From an uncultured Gammaproteobacteria bacterium (GTDB lineage Bacteria; Pseudomonadota; Gammaproteobacteria; Arenicellales; Poriferihabitantaceae), in NCBI GenBank assembly GCA_947259885.1, contig CAMYNW010000006.1, forward strand, positions 120,149 to 184,148: 64,000 bases of DNA. Direction: 5' to 3'. How positions within the stretch are numbered: position 1 is the first letter of the stretch; every line of letters starts with the position of its first letter. The notes beneath the pieces were generated by a model. It was given only the letters and a program-made list of their open reading frames with translations. It searched no databases and was not told where the DNA came from. Below, piece after piece: positions 47,666 through 56,862 of this stretch. A program made the translations under genes and the position numbers.

Positions 47666-47980
47666 CTACATAGTCAACACCCACTCCACAATCGTTTTAG
47701 CATCTTCATCAGAGACTCCAGGGTTTGGGGGCATCGGGATCTGGCCCCAGACGCCGCCGCCGCCGTTTTTGACTTTGTCAACCAAAGTATCGACCGCAGC
47801 CGCGTCGTCGCGGTATTTTTCAGCGATATCCTTGAAAGAAGGGCCTATTAGCTTCTGATCGACATTATGGCAGGCAAGACAATTATTACTCTGTGCCAGT
47901 TCTTCGCTTGCCGAAACGACACCGGTTCCGATCAGCGCTGTTGTTATTATTGCCAGTTTGGCAAACTTAGTGGGTTTCAT
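47666..47980 (-). CDS. nirM: Cytochrome c551/c8 (NirM-like electron donor)
   Basis: Periplasmic class I cytochrome c of 104 residues: signal peptide ending at VSA, heme site CLACH at 34-38, and the Met ligand in WGQIPMPPNP, the c551-specific stretch. It carries electrons from the bc1 complex to nitrite reductase NirS. GGAGATA precedes the ATG. It is transcribed away from dnr, with a Dnr/FixK-type box 100 bases upstream. Confidence 0.94.
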   Translation of the reverse strand: MKPTKFAKLAIITTALIGTGVVSASEELAQSNNCLACHNVDQKLIGPSFKDIAEKYRDDAAAVDTLVDKVKNGGGGVWGQIPMPPNPGVSDEDAKTIVEWVLTM

Positions 47981-48079
47981 GGCCTATCTCCGGCTTATGT
48001 TGTGGAAAAAAAACAGAATTATATAGTGTATAACACTTAAGAACCGGTGAAATCCTAGGTCCAGTCACATTACGAATCC

Positions 48080-48093
48080 TTGATTCATGTCAA
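48080..48093. promoter_or_regulatory. Dnr/FixK-type box upstream of cytochrome c551
   Basis: TTGATTCATGTCAA has an exact TTGA-N6-TCAA core and 9 of 10 matches to the FNR palindrome. It is 99 bases before the cytochrome start and 126 before the divergent sugar dehydrogenase. Confidence 0.58.
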
Positions 48094-48219
48094 TTTATCC
48101 CGCCACAACTAGTGAGGAAAGTTGCTGAGGTTGTGCTGGATTAAAAGGGGTGTAATGATCTTCGCCTCGGAAACGCGCGAATCATTGTAGTTCAGACTAA
48201 ACGTTTATTTAATTAAAGG

Positions 48220-49413
48220 ATGAATCTCCCTGAAAAAATGTCTTTGTCACCTCATAGTTTAATTCGCATCTGCTTCTCTCTATTAGGATTTTTAGCGCTA
48301 GGAGTATTGCTGGTCTCAGGTTGCACCGCACAGATCGATCAAGATGCAGTGCTCTACGAAAAATCTGAACAGGCTAATTTTTCACTGAAAGAGATTGTGA
48401 ACGGCTTGGATCATCCCTGGTCAATGGCCTTTATGCCCGATGGAGGCATCCTGATTACCGAACGTTCTGGAAAACTTCGCATCGTAAAAAACGCAGCTCT
48501 TGATCCCACTCCGATACCTGGACTCCCGAAAATATACAGCAGCGGTCAAGGTGGTCTGCTCGATATCGTCCTGCACCCGGACTTTTCCTCTAACAGGTTG
48601 GTTTATTTCTCTTACTCGGCGAGCGACAACAGTGGAGCAGGTACAGAAGTCGCTCGTGCAAAATTCGAGCATGGCGCTCTGACGCAAGTCCAGTCGATTT
48701 TCTCGGTCGAGCCCAAGACCAGCGGTCGCAATCACTATGGGTCGCGACTTGCCTTCGCCCATGACGGCACCCTTTTGGTGACTGTTGGGGAACGCTTCAG
48801 CTTCATGCTCGAAGCACAAAATACCGCTAATCATCTCGGAACTATTGTTCGCATTAATGACGACGGCTCGGTGCCTGCGGATAATCCTTTCGTCGGCGAC
48901 CATAGCAGCAAACCGGAGATTTATTCCTTCGGTCATCGCAATCCACAAGGCCTGACTATTCGGCCTGGAAGCGATCAAATCTGGTCACACGAGCATGGGC
49001 CGCGCGGAGGTGATGAAGTAAATATTATTCGACCCGGAGTCAACTATGGGTGGCCCGCCATCACCTATGGCATTGATTACAGTGGCGCAATAATCTCTGA
49101 GTTGACCGAAGCACCCGGAATGGAACAGCCGGTCATCTACTGGGACCCTTCAATCGCTCCCAGCGGCATGACGTTTTATTCCGGTTCATTATTTCCACAA
49201 TGGGATGGCGATCTGTTTGTCGGCGCTTTGAAAGGCGCACACTTGCGGCGACTGGAATTGGATGGAGACACTATAGTGGCCCAGGAAGCACTGCTTAACG
49301 AACTTGGTGAGCGCATTCGCGATGTTCGACAGGGGCCCGATGGTTATCTTTACATCCTGACTGATCTCGCCAGGCCAAACGGCAAGCTATTACGACTTGA
49401 GCCGGCAGACTAA
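48220..49413 (+). CDS. PQQ-type glucose/sorbosone dehydrogenase-like lipoprotein
   Basis: 397 residues. A hydrophobic leader ends in a lipobox, LLVSGC (Cys35), so the mature protein should be a lipid-anchored periplasmic or outer-membrane protein. The six-bladed propeller of soluble aldose dehydrogenases follows (MAFMPDGGILITERSGKLR, LLDIVLHPDF, SFGHRNPQGL, EHGPRGGDEVN). Family enzymes oxidise aldoses with PQQ and calcium; PQQ synthesis genes are not in the window. An ATG at 48238 is an alternative start. Confidence 0.88.
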   Translation: MNLPEKMSLSPHSLIRICFSLLGFLALGVLLVSGCTAQIDQDAVLYEKSEQANFSLKEIVNGLDHPWSMAFMPDGGILITERSGKLRIVKNAALDPTPIPGLPKIYSSGQGGLLDIVLHPDFSSNRLVYFSYSASDNSGAGTEVARAKFEHGALTQVQSIFSVEPKTSGRNHYGSRLAFAHDGTLLVTVGERFSFMLEAQNTANHLGTIVRINDDGSVPADNPFVGDHSSKPEIYSFGHRNPQGLTIRPGSDQIWSHEHGPRGGDEVNIIRPGVNYGWPAITYGIDYSGAIISELTEAPGMEQPVIYWDPSIAPSGMTFYSGSLFPQWDGDLFVGALKGAHLRRLELDGDTIVAQEALLNELGERIRDVRQGPDGYLYILTDLARPNGKLLRLEPAD

Positions 49414-49450
49414 CTGATGCCTGTTATGACAAACTCGGCAGTCGTTATCA

Positions 49451-50662
49451 TCAGTTCTGATTCAGACGCTCGATAACCACTGCTATCCCCTGCCCGACGC
49501 CAATACACATCGATAGTACGGCGTATCGGCCGCCACTTTTTTCGAGTTGCCTAACCGCGGTCAAGGCAATTCTAGCGCCCGAAGCGCCTAGTGGATGGCC
49601 GATGGCAATAGCCCCACCGTTAGGATTTAATCTTGAATCCTGCGGATCAATTTGCATGATTTTCAAGCAACCCAGGACCTGGGCAGCAAAAGCTTCATTG
49701 ATCTCAATCAGATCGATCTGCTGCAATGACAAGCCCGCGCGATCAAGCGCCTTGGGAATAGCGTAGGCCGGGCCGATCCCCATCATTTTTGGCGGGACTC
49801 CCACAATCGCCCCGGACAATATGCGCGCCCGAGGCATTTGAGCATGTCTTTCACCGATTTCATGTGAGCCCACCACAATCGCCGCTGCACCATCGTTTAT
49901 TCCGGAGGCATTGGCGGCTGTAGTCACTCCGCCTTCGAACAAGGGGCTAAGCGACCGCATTTTCTCCAGTGAGGCTTCAGGGCGCGGATGCTCGTCATTG
50001 TCGACACTAACCGTTGGGGGTTTTTTTCCCTGCGGCACCTCCACCGACACAATTTCCTCTTTAAAATACCCATTTTCGAATGCGGACTTGTAACGGCTCT
50101 GGGAGTAGAAGGCATACTGATCGGCCTGCTCCCGACTAATTCCATACTCCTTTGCGACGTTATCAGCAGTCTCCGGCATACTTTCGATTCCGAATATCCT
50201 TGCGAATTCCGGATTTGGGAAGCGCGTGCCGATAGCCGTATCGAATATGGCCGCATCTCTCTGATAAGGCATCACAGACTTGGCTAAGGCAAATGGCGCG
50301 CGTGTCATGCTCTCCACTCCTCCCGCCATATAGAGCTCCGATTCACCGACGCTGATACATCGAGCTGCATCCAGCAATGCAGCAAGTCCCGACCCACATA
50401 GACGATTCACCGTCAGACCTCCTGTTGCCACAGGCAACCCGGCCAGCAACGCTGAAAAACGCGCAATATTCCGACTGTCTTCACCGCTCTGACATACACA
50501 GCCCACGATAACGTCTTCGTAGTGATCGGGAGTAAAAACGTTGCGCTCTACCAGCGTCTTCAGAACTCCAGCAAGCAGATCGTCAGGACGAACCGGTGCT
50601 AGAGCGCCGGCATGCCGGCCAAACGGGGTACGCACACCATCGTAAATATAAGCATCAAGCAT
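49451..50662 (-). CDS. Acetyl-CoA acyltransferase (thiolase, PcaF/PaaJ-like)
   Basis: Thiolase of 403 residues with active-site Cys89 in NRLCGSG, the HNEAFA-equivalent IEINEAFAAQ, GHPLGASG and the second cysteine in SMCIGVGQG. Start and internal sequence (YIYDGVRTPFGRHAGAL) are close to 3-oxoadipyl-CoA thiolases, but the neighbour is a beta-oxidation enzyme, so general 3-ketoacyl-CoA cleavage is equally likely. It is divergent from the hydratase/dehydrogenase gene across 188 bases. Confidence 0.88.
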   Translation of the reverse strand: MLDAYIYDGVRTPFGRHAGALAPVRPDDLLAGVLKTLVERNVFTPDHYEDVIVGCVCQSGEDSRNIARFSALLAGLPVATGGLTVNRLCGSGLAALLDAARCISVGESELYMAGGVESMTRAPFALAKSVMPYQRDAAIFDTAIGTRFPNPEFARIFGIESMPETADNVAKEYGISREQADQYAFYSQSRYKSAFENGYFKEEIVSVEVPQGKKPPTVSVDNDEHPRPEASLEKMRSLSPLFEGGVTTAANASGINDGAAAIVVGSHEIGERHAQMPRARILSGAIVGVPPKMMGIGPAYAIPKALDRAGLSLQQIDLIEINEAFAAQVLGCLKIMQIDPQDSRLNPNGGAIAIGHPLGASGARIALTAVRQLEKSGGRYAVLSMCIGVGQGIAVVIERLNQN

Positions 50663-50850
50663 AAGCTGAAATCAATTTTCTGGTGAAGTTCAGTTGGGAT
50701 CCAGGCGTAGTAATTTGACAGCAGCTACGAACAGAATCTAATAATAACAATCTTATATTCGCTGACGATAGTTTATATGCTGAGCCCGTGCTTTAGAATC
50801 TAAGATCTAACGAAATCTCAACCAGGCCGCATTAAATCTGATTACCACTC

Positions 50851-52956
50851 ATGACTGTCATCAACATAGAAAAAAACGGAAACGTGGGATTGATCAAGAT
50901 TGATTACCCGCCTGTAAACGCGGCTGGTTTTAAAGTCCGTTCCGGCCTGATGCAGGCAGTCTCTGAGCTTGATCAGGATAGAGACATCGCGGCGATTGCG
51001 CTCTACGCAGCTGGACGAACGTTTGTTGCCGGCGCTGACATTCGGGAATTTGGTAAACCATCTCAGCCCCCTGTTTTACCTGACGTTATCAACACTATTG
51101 AGAATCTTGAAAAGCCGGTGATCGCTTGTATTCATGGTACCGCACTGGGAGGCGGTTTGGAGATCGCACTCGGATGTCACTATCGGGTCATCATCGAAAG
51201 CGGAAAGGTTGGCCTGCCTGAAGTCACCCTCGGGATACTGCCTGGTGCGGGCGGCACCCAGCGCACGCCCCGCCTGATTGGTATCGAAGCGGCGCTCGAG
51301 ATGATTGTCTACGGTAGCCCAGTCAGCTCGAAGCGCGCACTGGAATTAGGGCTTGTGGATAAAGTCAGCCGGGAGCAAGACCCGCGCCAGGTTGCCCTGG
51401 AGTTTGCCAAAGAAATCATTGCGTCTGGTGCAAAAGTTCGTCGCACCTGCGATATCGCTGACAAACTGGTTAAAAATCCTGAAAATATCTCAGCCATATC
51501 GCAATATCGAGATAAGCTCGTGGGATCTTCCAAACACCTGTTCTCACCCCATAAATGTGTGGAAGCTATAGAAGCATGTCTCGAACTTCCGTTTGAACAA
51601 GGACTTAAAAAAGAGCGCGCGCTTTTTCTTGAATGTATGGAATCCCCCCAGCGACAAGGGCTGATTCACGCCTTTTTTGCCCAGCGGAAGGCAGCCAAGA
51701 TACCCGAATCATCGATTGCCCATCCCCGCGATATCGAAAATGTTTGTGTCATCGGGGGCGGCACCATGGGCGCAGGGATAACTGCTTCACTTTTGTTTGG
51801 CGGGCTTACCGTGACCATGATCGAACGAGATCAGGATTGTGCCGACCGGGGTAAAGCTAATGTCAACCGGATCCTTAAAGGAGCCGTCGAGCGCGGCAAG
51901 CTGGATCAAGCGAACTACGCTGAAATACTGGCACACAGGTTCAGCACAGCGGCAGATTATCATCCAGCGAGTAGCGCAGATCTTGCTATTGAAGCCGTGT
52001 TCGAAAATCTTGAGTTAAAACAAAAAGTATTCGCAGCGCTCGACAAAGAGATGCCTCCTGGCGCCATTATGGCAACCAACACCTCCTATCTCGATATTAA
52101 TCAGATAGCGGCCGCTACGGATCGACCCGCTGATGTCATTGGACTGCATTTCTTTTCGCCTGCACACATCATGAAACTGCTCGAAATAGTGGTGCCCGAT
52201 ACCACCTCCCCCGATGTGACCGCCACCGCATTTGCCCTGGCCAAACGACTTGGCAAGGTAGCTGTCAGAGCCGGGATCTGCGATGGTTTTATTGGTAATC
52301 GAATCATGGCCGCTTACCGCAAGGCAGCAGACTACATGGTGGAAGACGGTGCGTCACCATATCAGGTCGACACAGTGCTCAGAGAGTTCGGATTTGCAAT
52401 GGGGCCATACCAGACCGCCGATCTTGCCGGACTCGACATCGGTTGGGCTAATCGAAAACGTTTGGCGCCATCACGCCCCCCGGAGGAGCGATACGTCAAC
52501 ATCGCAGACCAGATCTGCGAACTTGGCTGGCTCGGTCGCAAAACGGGGCGAGGGTACTATCGTTACGAGGAAGACCCCAAGGGACTACCTGACCCGGAAA
52601 TTGAGCAGCTCATAAGCGACGCCAGATCTGCAAAAGGAATACATGCACGTCGGTTCGACAACGACGAAATTGTTTCGCGCTATCTCGCAGCTATGATCAA
52701 TGAAGCCTCTAAAGTGGTTGAAGAAGGCATTGCCCTGCGTCCACTCGATGTGGATATCACATTGCTATTTGGTTATGGATTTCCGCGATGGCGAGGCGGT
52801 CCTATGAAGTTCGCAGACATGCAAGGTGTGGATTCGATTTTAAAACAAATCGAACAATATAGATTGGAGGATGGTTATTTTTGGAAGCCAGCCGATCTTC
52901 TTATTGAGCTATCCGCCCACCAATCATCATTTGAACAGCTAAACAATAGCGACTGA
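50851..52956 (+). CDS. Bifunctional enoyl-CoA hydratase / 3-hydroxyacyl-CoA dehydrogenase
   Basis: 701 residues. The hydratase/isomerase half (about 1-190) has AGADIREF and [12 protein letters not shown] with the catalytic Glu in LPEVTLG; the dehydrogenase half has the Rossmann motif [12 protein letters not shown] near 297, [13 protein letters not shown] and a duplicated C-terminal domain. It catalyses the middle two steps of beta-oxidation. Domain order fits FadJ/peroxisomal multifunctional types; FadB/FadJ have the same order, and gene name is left open. Confidence 0.9.
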   Translation: MTVINIEKNGNVGLIKIDYPPVNAAGFKVRSGLMQAVSELDQDRDIAAIALYAAGRTFVAGADIREFGKPSQPPVLPDVINTIENLEKPVIACIHGTALGGGLEIALGCHYRVIIESGKVGLPEVTLGILPGAGGTQRTPRLIGIEAALEMIVYGSPVSSKRALELGLVDKVSREQDPRQVALEFAKEIIASGAKVRRTCDIADKLVKNPENISAISQYRDKLVGSSKHLFSPHKCVEAIEACLELPFEQGLKKERALFLECMESPQRQGLIHAFFAQRKAAKIPESSIAHPRDIENVCVIGGGTMGAGITASLLFGGLTVTMIERDQDCADRGKANVNRILKGAVERGKLDQANYAEILAHRFSTAADYHPASSADLAIEAVFENLELKQKVFAALDKEMPPGAIMATNTSYLDINQIAAATDRPADVIGLHFFSPAHIMKLLEIVVPDTTSPDVTATAFALAKRLGKVAVRAGICDGFIGNRIMAAYRKAADYMVEDGASPYQVDTVLREFGFAMGPYQTADLAGLDIGWANRKRLAPSRPPEERYVNIADQICELGWLGRKTGRGYYRYEEDPKGLPDPEIEQLISDARSAKGIHARRFDNDEIVSRYLAAMINEASKVVEEGIALRPLDVDITLLFGYGFPRWRGGPMKFADMQGVDSILKQIEQYRLEDGYFWKPADLLIELSAHQSSFEQLNNSD

Positions 52957-53113
52957 ATTGTCTATTGGTTTTCCCCTAGATTTGTCGTGATCACGTCCTG
53001 GTTCATAACATAACTCTCGAACATTACTTTTTATTCAGACTTGATTCAGCGATAGTTCATGATTGCAGGTACAAACTCAGTGCAAGATTAATAACTGCTG
53101 AGGGCATAACACG

Positions 53114-53668
53114 ATGAAAATTAAAAATCTAAAACTTGGAACAACTGCAGTACTTGCTGCATTAATGATCTCTACCGCGCATGCGGATCAAAATTATTAT
53201 GGGCAAAAGTTCTTTACTAATGAAAACGTAGGCAGAATCGTTGGCACCGGAGTGGGCGCTTTGCTTGGCTCACAAATCGGAAAAGGAACTGGCAATGATA
53301 TGGCCATCGCGGCCGGCGCTGTGGGGGGATATATCTTTGGTGGAAAAGTGGGACGAAACTGGAACTCAGGTCGCCAATACACCAGTAATTCGCCAACCAA
53401 AGGCTACCTGTACCCAGTTCAGGCAACACCTGAACTCGAGCATATTGACTCCGTATACAGCGCAACTCGAACGAGTAATGTGCGCGGCGGTCCCGGCACA
53501 AAATACGTCGTGGTAGGCGGGCTCCAACCCGGAGAGCAGGTGCATGTGCTGGGTCGCGTGGTGGAAAAAAACTGGTATATGGTTGCCCAGGACGACATTG
53601 TGAAAGGGTTTGTCCACATGTCTCTGCTGCAGCCGGCAAATGAATACTACAGCTACAACAGCAATTGA
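53114..53668 (+). CDS. Exported glycine-zipper and SH3-domain protein
   Basis: 184 residues: signal peptide ending at AHA (about 24), a glycine-zipper region (VGTGVGALLGSQIGKG and GAVGGYIFGGKVG, about 40-80) typical of outer-membrane or periplasmic lipoprotein-like proteins, and a C-terminal bacterial SH3 domain (TSNVRGGPGTKYVVVGGL). Such proteins bind peptidoglycan or insert in the envelope. GAGGG precedes the ATG. Specific role unknown. Confidence 0.83.
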   Translation: MKIKNLKLGTTAVLAALMISTAHADQNYYGQKFFTNENVGRIVGTGVGALLGSQIGKGTGNDMAIAAGAVGGYIFGGKVGRNWNSGRQYTSNSPTKGYLYPVQATPELEHIDSVYSATRTSNVRGGPGTKYVVVGGLQPGEQVHVLGRVVEKNWYMVAQDDIVKGFVHMSLLQPANEYYSYNSN

Positions 53669-53840
53669 TCCGGTGACTGGGTACCGCTATATTTGCCAGG
53701 CAGATGTTCTTTGTTTAGTTTGATCTGCCTCAGGTTTTGCGAGATGCTGTAAAGATAATATTTGTTCTGTCACCCAGAAATCCCGCAGGGTTGTCGATCG
53801 CGGCGCATCCTGCCACGCTTCGAATAATGTTAGAACCAAA

Positions 53841-54863
53841 ATGAATAAGTCCAGATGTAGGAGCGCGCGCGGCTTGATCTGGGCAGGGGTTCTGCTTTTA
53901 TTGGGTACATTTACACTGCCCGTCCTGCCATACTTATGGGCTTCCGCCAGCAACGACATCGCTTCCTTAGACACTGTTCAGAACAATCCAAGGGCAAACT
54001 TCTGGCGCAATGTGCGAACCGGTACCGCGGGTTACTCCGCCGTCGGCGGGCCAGAAGCTAATGTACTGATCAACAATGACGGGCAAAACTGGCGACAGTT
54101 CAGAATGCGCCTGTTGGCGCCTTATGGCAGTTATTTGATGGGGGCGGTACTTTTTACCATAGCGATCTTTTATGCATTGCGGGGACCCGTTCAGCACCTA
54201 TCCAATGAGCCAAAAGAGTTGCTGCTGCGATTTTCCGTATACCAGCGTGTGGTGCACTGGTTTACAGCAATTCTGTTTTGGATTTTGGCCCTCACTGGAC
54301 TGATACTGCTGTACGGCCGCTTTGTTTTAATTCCTCTTTTCGGATCGAGTGGCTTCGCGCTGACCGCGTCCGCCAGCAAGGAGGCGCATAACCTGTTCGG
54401 TCCAATATTTATCGTCGCATTGTTTTTGTTGGTGATTGAATATGCTCGAGACAATTTTTATCGCAAAGGAGACCTGTCCTGGCTGATCAAGGGCGGCGGC
54501 ATGCTGGGCAAACATGCCAGTGCCGGTCGATTTAACTTTGGTGAAAAGATATGGTTCTGGCTGGTCTTATTGCTCGGTACCATAATTTCCTTTTCGGGCA
54601 TCATTTTGGATTTTGCAAACCTGAACTTCGATCGCAATACCCTGGAATTGGCTCATGTATTGCATGGCATTGCAGCCATCCTGTTTATCTCAGTTTCCTT
54701 TGGCCATATCTACCTCGGCACGATCGGCACTAAAGGCACGCTTCGCGGCATGACAACAGGCTATGTCGAACAAGCCTGGGCCGAGTTGCATCATGACAAA
54801 TGGCGCCCCGATGACGGCGCGACTCCAGAGGCCAGTCGGGTACCAGGCGCGCCAAATGAGTGA
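53841..54863 (+). CDS. Formate-dehydrogenase-gamma-like cytochrome b
   Basis: 340 residues. An extra N-terminal transmembrane helix (about 10-32) and periplasmic stretch precede the four-helix FdnI/FdoI-type diheme cytochrome b domain with histidines in QRVVHWFTAILFW, KEAHNLFGP and LHGIAAILFISVSFGHIYLG, and the FdhI ending EQAWAELHHDKW. No formate dehydrogenase catalytic or Fe-S subunit is nearby. It is the first gene of a three-gene run with NarI-like and HdrD-like proteins and overlaps the next start by 8 bases. Confidence 0.85.
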   Translation: MNKSRCRSARGLIWAGVLLLLGTFTLPVLPYLWASASNDIASLDTVQNNPRANFWRNVRTGTAGYSAVGGPEANVLINNDGQNWRQFRMRLLAPYGSYLMGAVLFTIAIFYALRGPVQHLSNEPKELLLRFSVYQRVVHWFTAILFWILALTGLILLYGRFVLIPLFGSSGFALTASASKEAHNLFGPIFIVALFLLVIEYARDNFYRKGDLSWLIKGGGMLGKHASAGRFNFGEKIWFWLVLLLGTIISFSGIILDFANLNFDRNTLELAHVLHGIAAILFISVSFGHIYLGTIGTKGTLRGMTTGYVEQAWAELHHDKWRPDDGATPEASRVPGAPNE

Positions 54864-55494
54864 CTTTATTCTAGGTCCCTTTTGGAATTTTGCAGTGATC
54901 GTGTTTACTGCGGGCGTGGTCGGCAGAATCGCCATGATATTGATGTGCGGGCTGAGTAAGGACCTCGCAGCAGCACGTGGGTCGTCAGTTAAAGGCGCAG
55001 CGGGAACCATTGCAAGAAGATTTTTCCCAAGAAAAGAAACGATCAGATCAAACCGTTTTCATATTATTGCTGGATACATGTTCCATATTGGGTTGCTGGC
55101 GTTGCTGTTCTTCGCTGCGCCGCATGTCCAGTTCCTGAAAAATCATTTGCTTGGTTTCGGATGGCCAGCGATGCCGCACTGGGCCTTTATTTTATCCGCT
55201 GAAATTGCCTTCGCCGGTCTGATATTGCTGTGGCTGCGCAGAGTAATGCATCCCGTTACTCGTCTGCTTACCCGTCTCGACGACCATCTCGCCGCCTGGC
55301 TGACTTTCTTTGCAATGGTGACGGGTTGCCTGGCTCTATTTGAATCCTTTGCCGGCTTGAGGGTGCTGCACGTACTGGGGGTAGAGCTGTTGATGATCTA
55401 CTTCCCTTTCAGCAACCTGATGCATGCCTTCACCTTCTTCCTGAGCAGAGGCGCCAGCGGTGCGAGGGCGGGCAGGCATGGCGTGAAAGCTTGA
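54856..55494 (+). CDS. NarI/HdrE-like membrane cytochrome b subunit
   Basis: 212 residues with five hydrophobic helices. Histidines in RFHIIAGYMFHIGLL, near LHVLGVELL and in FSNLMHAFTFFLSRG resemble the heme ligands of nitrate reductase gamma / DsrM / HdrE proteins. The ATG at 54856 lies inside the end of the preceding gene, the typical coupled arrangement. Its partner is probably the soluble HdrD-like protein encoded next, as in HdrDE and DsrMK pairs. Confidence 0.82.
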   Translation: MSDFILGPFWNFAVIVFTAGVVGRIAMILMCGLSKDLAAARGSSVKGAAGTIARRFFPRKETIRSNRFHIIAGYMFHIGLLALLFFAAPHVQFLKNHLLGFGWPAMPHWAFILSAEIAFAGLILLWLRRVMHPVTRLLTRLDDHLAAWLTFFAMVTGCLALFESFAGLRVLHVLGVELLMIYFPFSNLMHAFTFFLSRGASGARAGRHGVKA

Positions 55495-55515
55495 ACTGCT
55501 GACAATGAATAATTA

Positions 55516-56826
55516 ATGTTCTCGACCTCCACCTCCGACCCAGAGCCCGACTTCGAAAAAGGCGCGGTCGCGCTGAAACAGCAGATCGACTGGCGCATTG
55601 CCTCTTATTTCTCGAGCTGTGTGCACTGCGGATTATGTGCAGAAGCTTGCCAGTTTTATGTTGAAACTGGCGACCCACGCTACACCCCGATCTATAAGCT
55701 GGAGCCACTTAAGAAAGTGTGGCGACAGGAATACACTTTTTTCGGAAAAATGGCAAAAGCGCTAGGCATCACGAAACCGCTGAGCGAGGAGGACTTTATC
55801 GATTGGGAAGACCTGGTTTATGACTCGTGCACACTGTGCGGGCGCTGCAGTATGGTATGCCCGGTAGGAAATGACATTTCCTATATGATTAGAAAGGAAC
55901 GAGAAGGATTCTGCGCCGCGGGTTATGCCCCGGACGGTTTAAAAGAGGCGACCAAAAGGGCTGTGGATACCGGCAGCCCAATGGGCGTTACCTGGAAAGC
56001 TCTGAGTGCACAGATTAAACATATCGAAAAGGAAACCGGTCTGCCTGTGCCGGTAGATATTAAGGGAGCGGAATATCTGGGCCTGCTCTCTTCACTGGAA
56101 ATAATGGGATTCCCTGAATACATTTCGAGCCTCACCAGGATTCTGCATCAGGCAGGCGTGTCCTGGACTTTGAGCAGCGAAACTTTTGAAGCAACCAATA
56201 GCGGCATCCAGATAGGCGACTCCAGGGTCGCTGCGGAACTGGTAGAGCGTGTGCTCAAAGTTGCCACCGACCTGGAAGTCAGCAACATCATCAGCCCGGA
56301 GTGCGGGCACGCCTATACCGCAATACGCTGGGAAAGTGCCAATCTGATTGGTAAGCCAATACCGTTTCGGGTCGTGCATATCGTCGAATTGCTGGATGAA
56401 CTGCAGCGGAATGGTCGGATTTCCACAACCGGAAAAACTGACGTAAAGGTCACATTCCACGACCCCTGCAATTTAGTGCGCAAGGGTGGCGTAGTAGAAG
56501 AACCGCGAAGACTTTTGAATAGTGTTGCTTCTAACTTTGTCGAAATGAAGCAACATGGCGTCATGAACTGGTGCTGCGGCGGAGGGGGTGGAGTCAGCGC
56601 AAACGATCGGGCGTCAGATTTACGTCTTGCGGCATTCAATATAAAAAAGCGTCAGTTGGATGAGCTGGGGGTTAAAACCCTGGTCACCGCGTGCGCCAAC
56701 TGCCGCAACATTCTCGAAGAAGGTATCGAGCATAATGAAATGGATGTTGAAGTGGTCGGCCTCACGGAACTGGTTGCTGAATATCTTGACCCGCCAGAGG
56801 CTGAAGAGTCTGGCGGCGCACCATAA
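55516..56826 (+). CDS. HdrD/DsrK-like iron-sulfur oxidoreductase
   Basis: 436 residues. Two ferredoxin-type 4Fe-4S motifs: Cys35/38/41/45 (CVHCGLCAEAC) and Cys105/108/111/115 (CTLCGRCSMVC). Two cysteine-rich CCG-type regions follow, with PECGHAY, then HDPCNLVRKGG, NWCCGGGGG and CANCRN; in HdrB/HdrD and DsrK such sites hold noncubane 4Fe-4S clusters that handle disulfides. With the preceding cytochromes it would form a membrane complex exchanging electrons between quinone and a soluble partner. DgcB of betaine catabolism is a related idea. Confidence 0.85.
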   Translation: MFSTSTSDPEPDFEKGAVALKQQIDWRIASYFSSCVHCGLCAEACQFYVETGDPRYTPIYKLEPLKKVWRQEYTFFGKMAKALGITKPLSEEDFIDWEDLVYDSCTLCGRCSMVCPVGNDISYMIRKEREGFCAAGYAPDGLKEATKRAVDTGSPMGVTWKALSAQIKHIEKETGLPVPVDIKGAEYLGLLSSLEIMGFPEYISSLTRILHQAGVSWTLSSETFEATNSGIQIGDSRVAAELVERVLKVATDLEVSNIISPECGHAYTAIRWESANLIGKPIPFRVVHIVELLDELQRNGRISTTGKTDVKVTFHDPCNLVRKGGVVEEPRRLLNSVASNFVEMKQHGVMNWCCGGGGGVSANDRASDLRLAAFNIKKRQLDELGVKTLVTACANCRNILEEGIEHNEMDVEVVGLTELVAEYLDPPEAEESGGAP

Positions 56827-56862
56827 GATTCTTCGGCGCCCGTTTAACCTCTGACGATCGGT

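Noticed and set aside
49412..49456. Hairpin AACTGATG / CATCAGTT spanning the convergent ends of the sugar dehydrogenase and thiolase genes
   Set aside because: Only eight pairs with a 29-base loop and no T-run; could be a weak bidirectional terminator but not supported.
53720..53733. TTGATCTGCCTCAG upstream of the FdhI-like gene as an FNR site
   Set aside because: It mismatches the FNR palindrome in both arm ends of the right half and lies 108 bases from the start; too weak to list.
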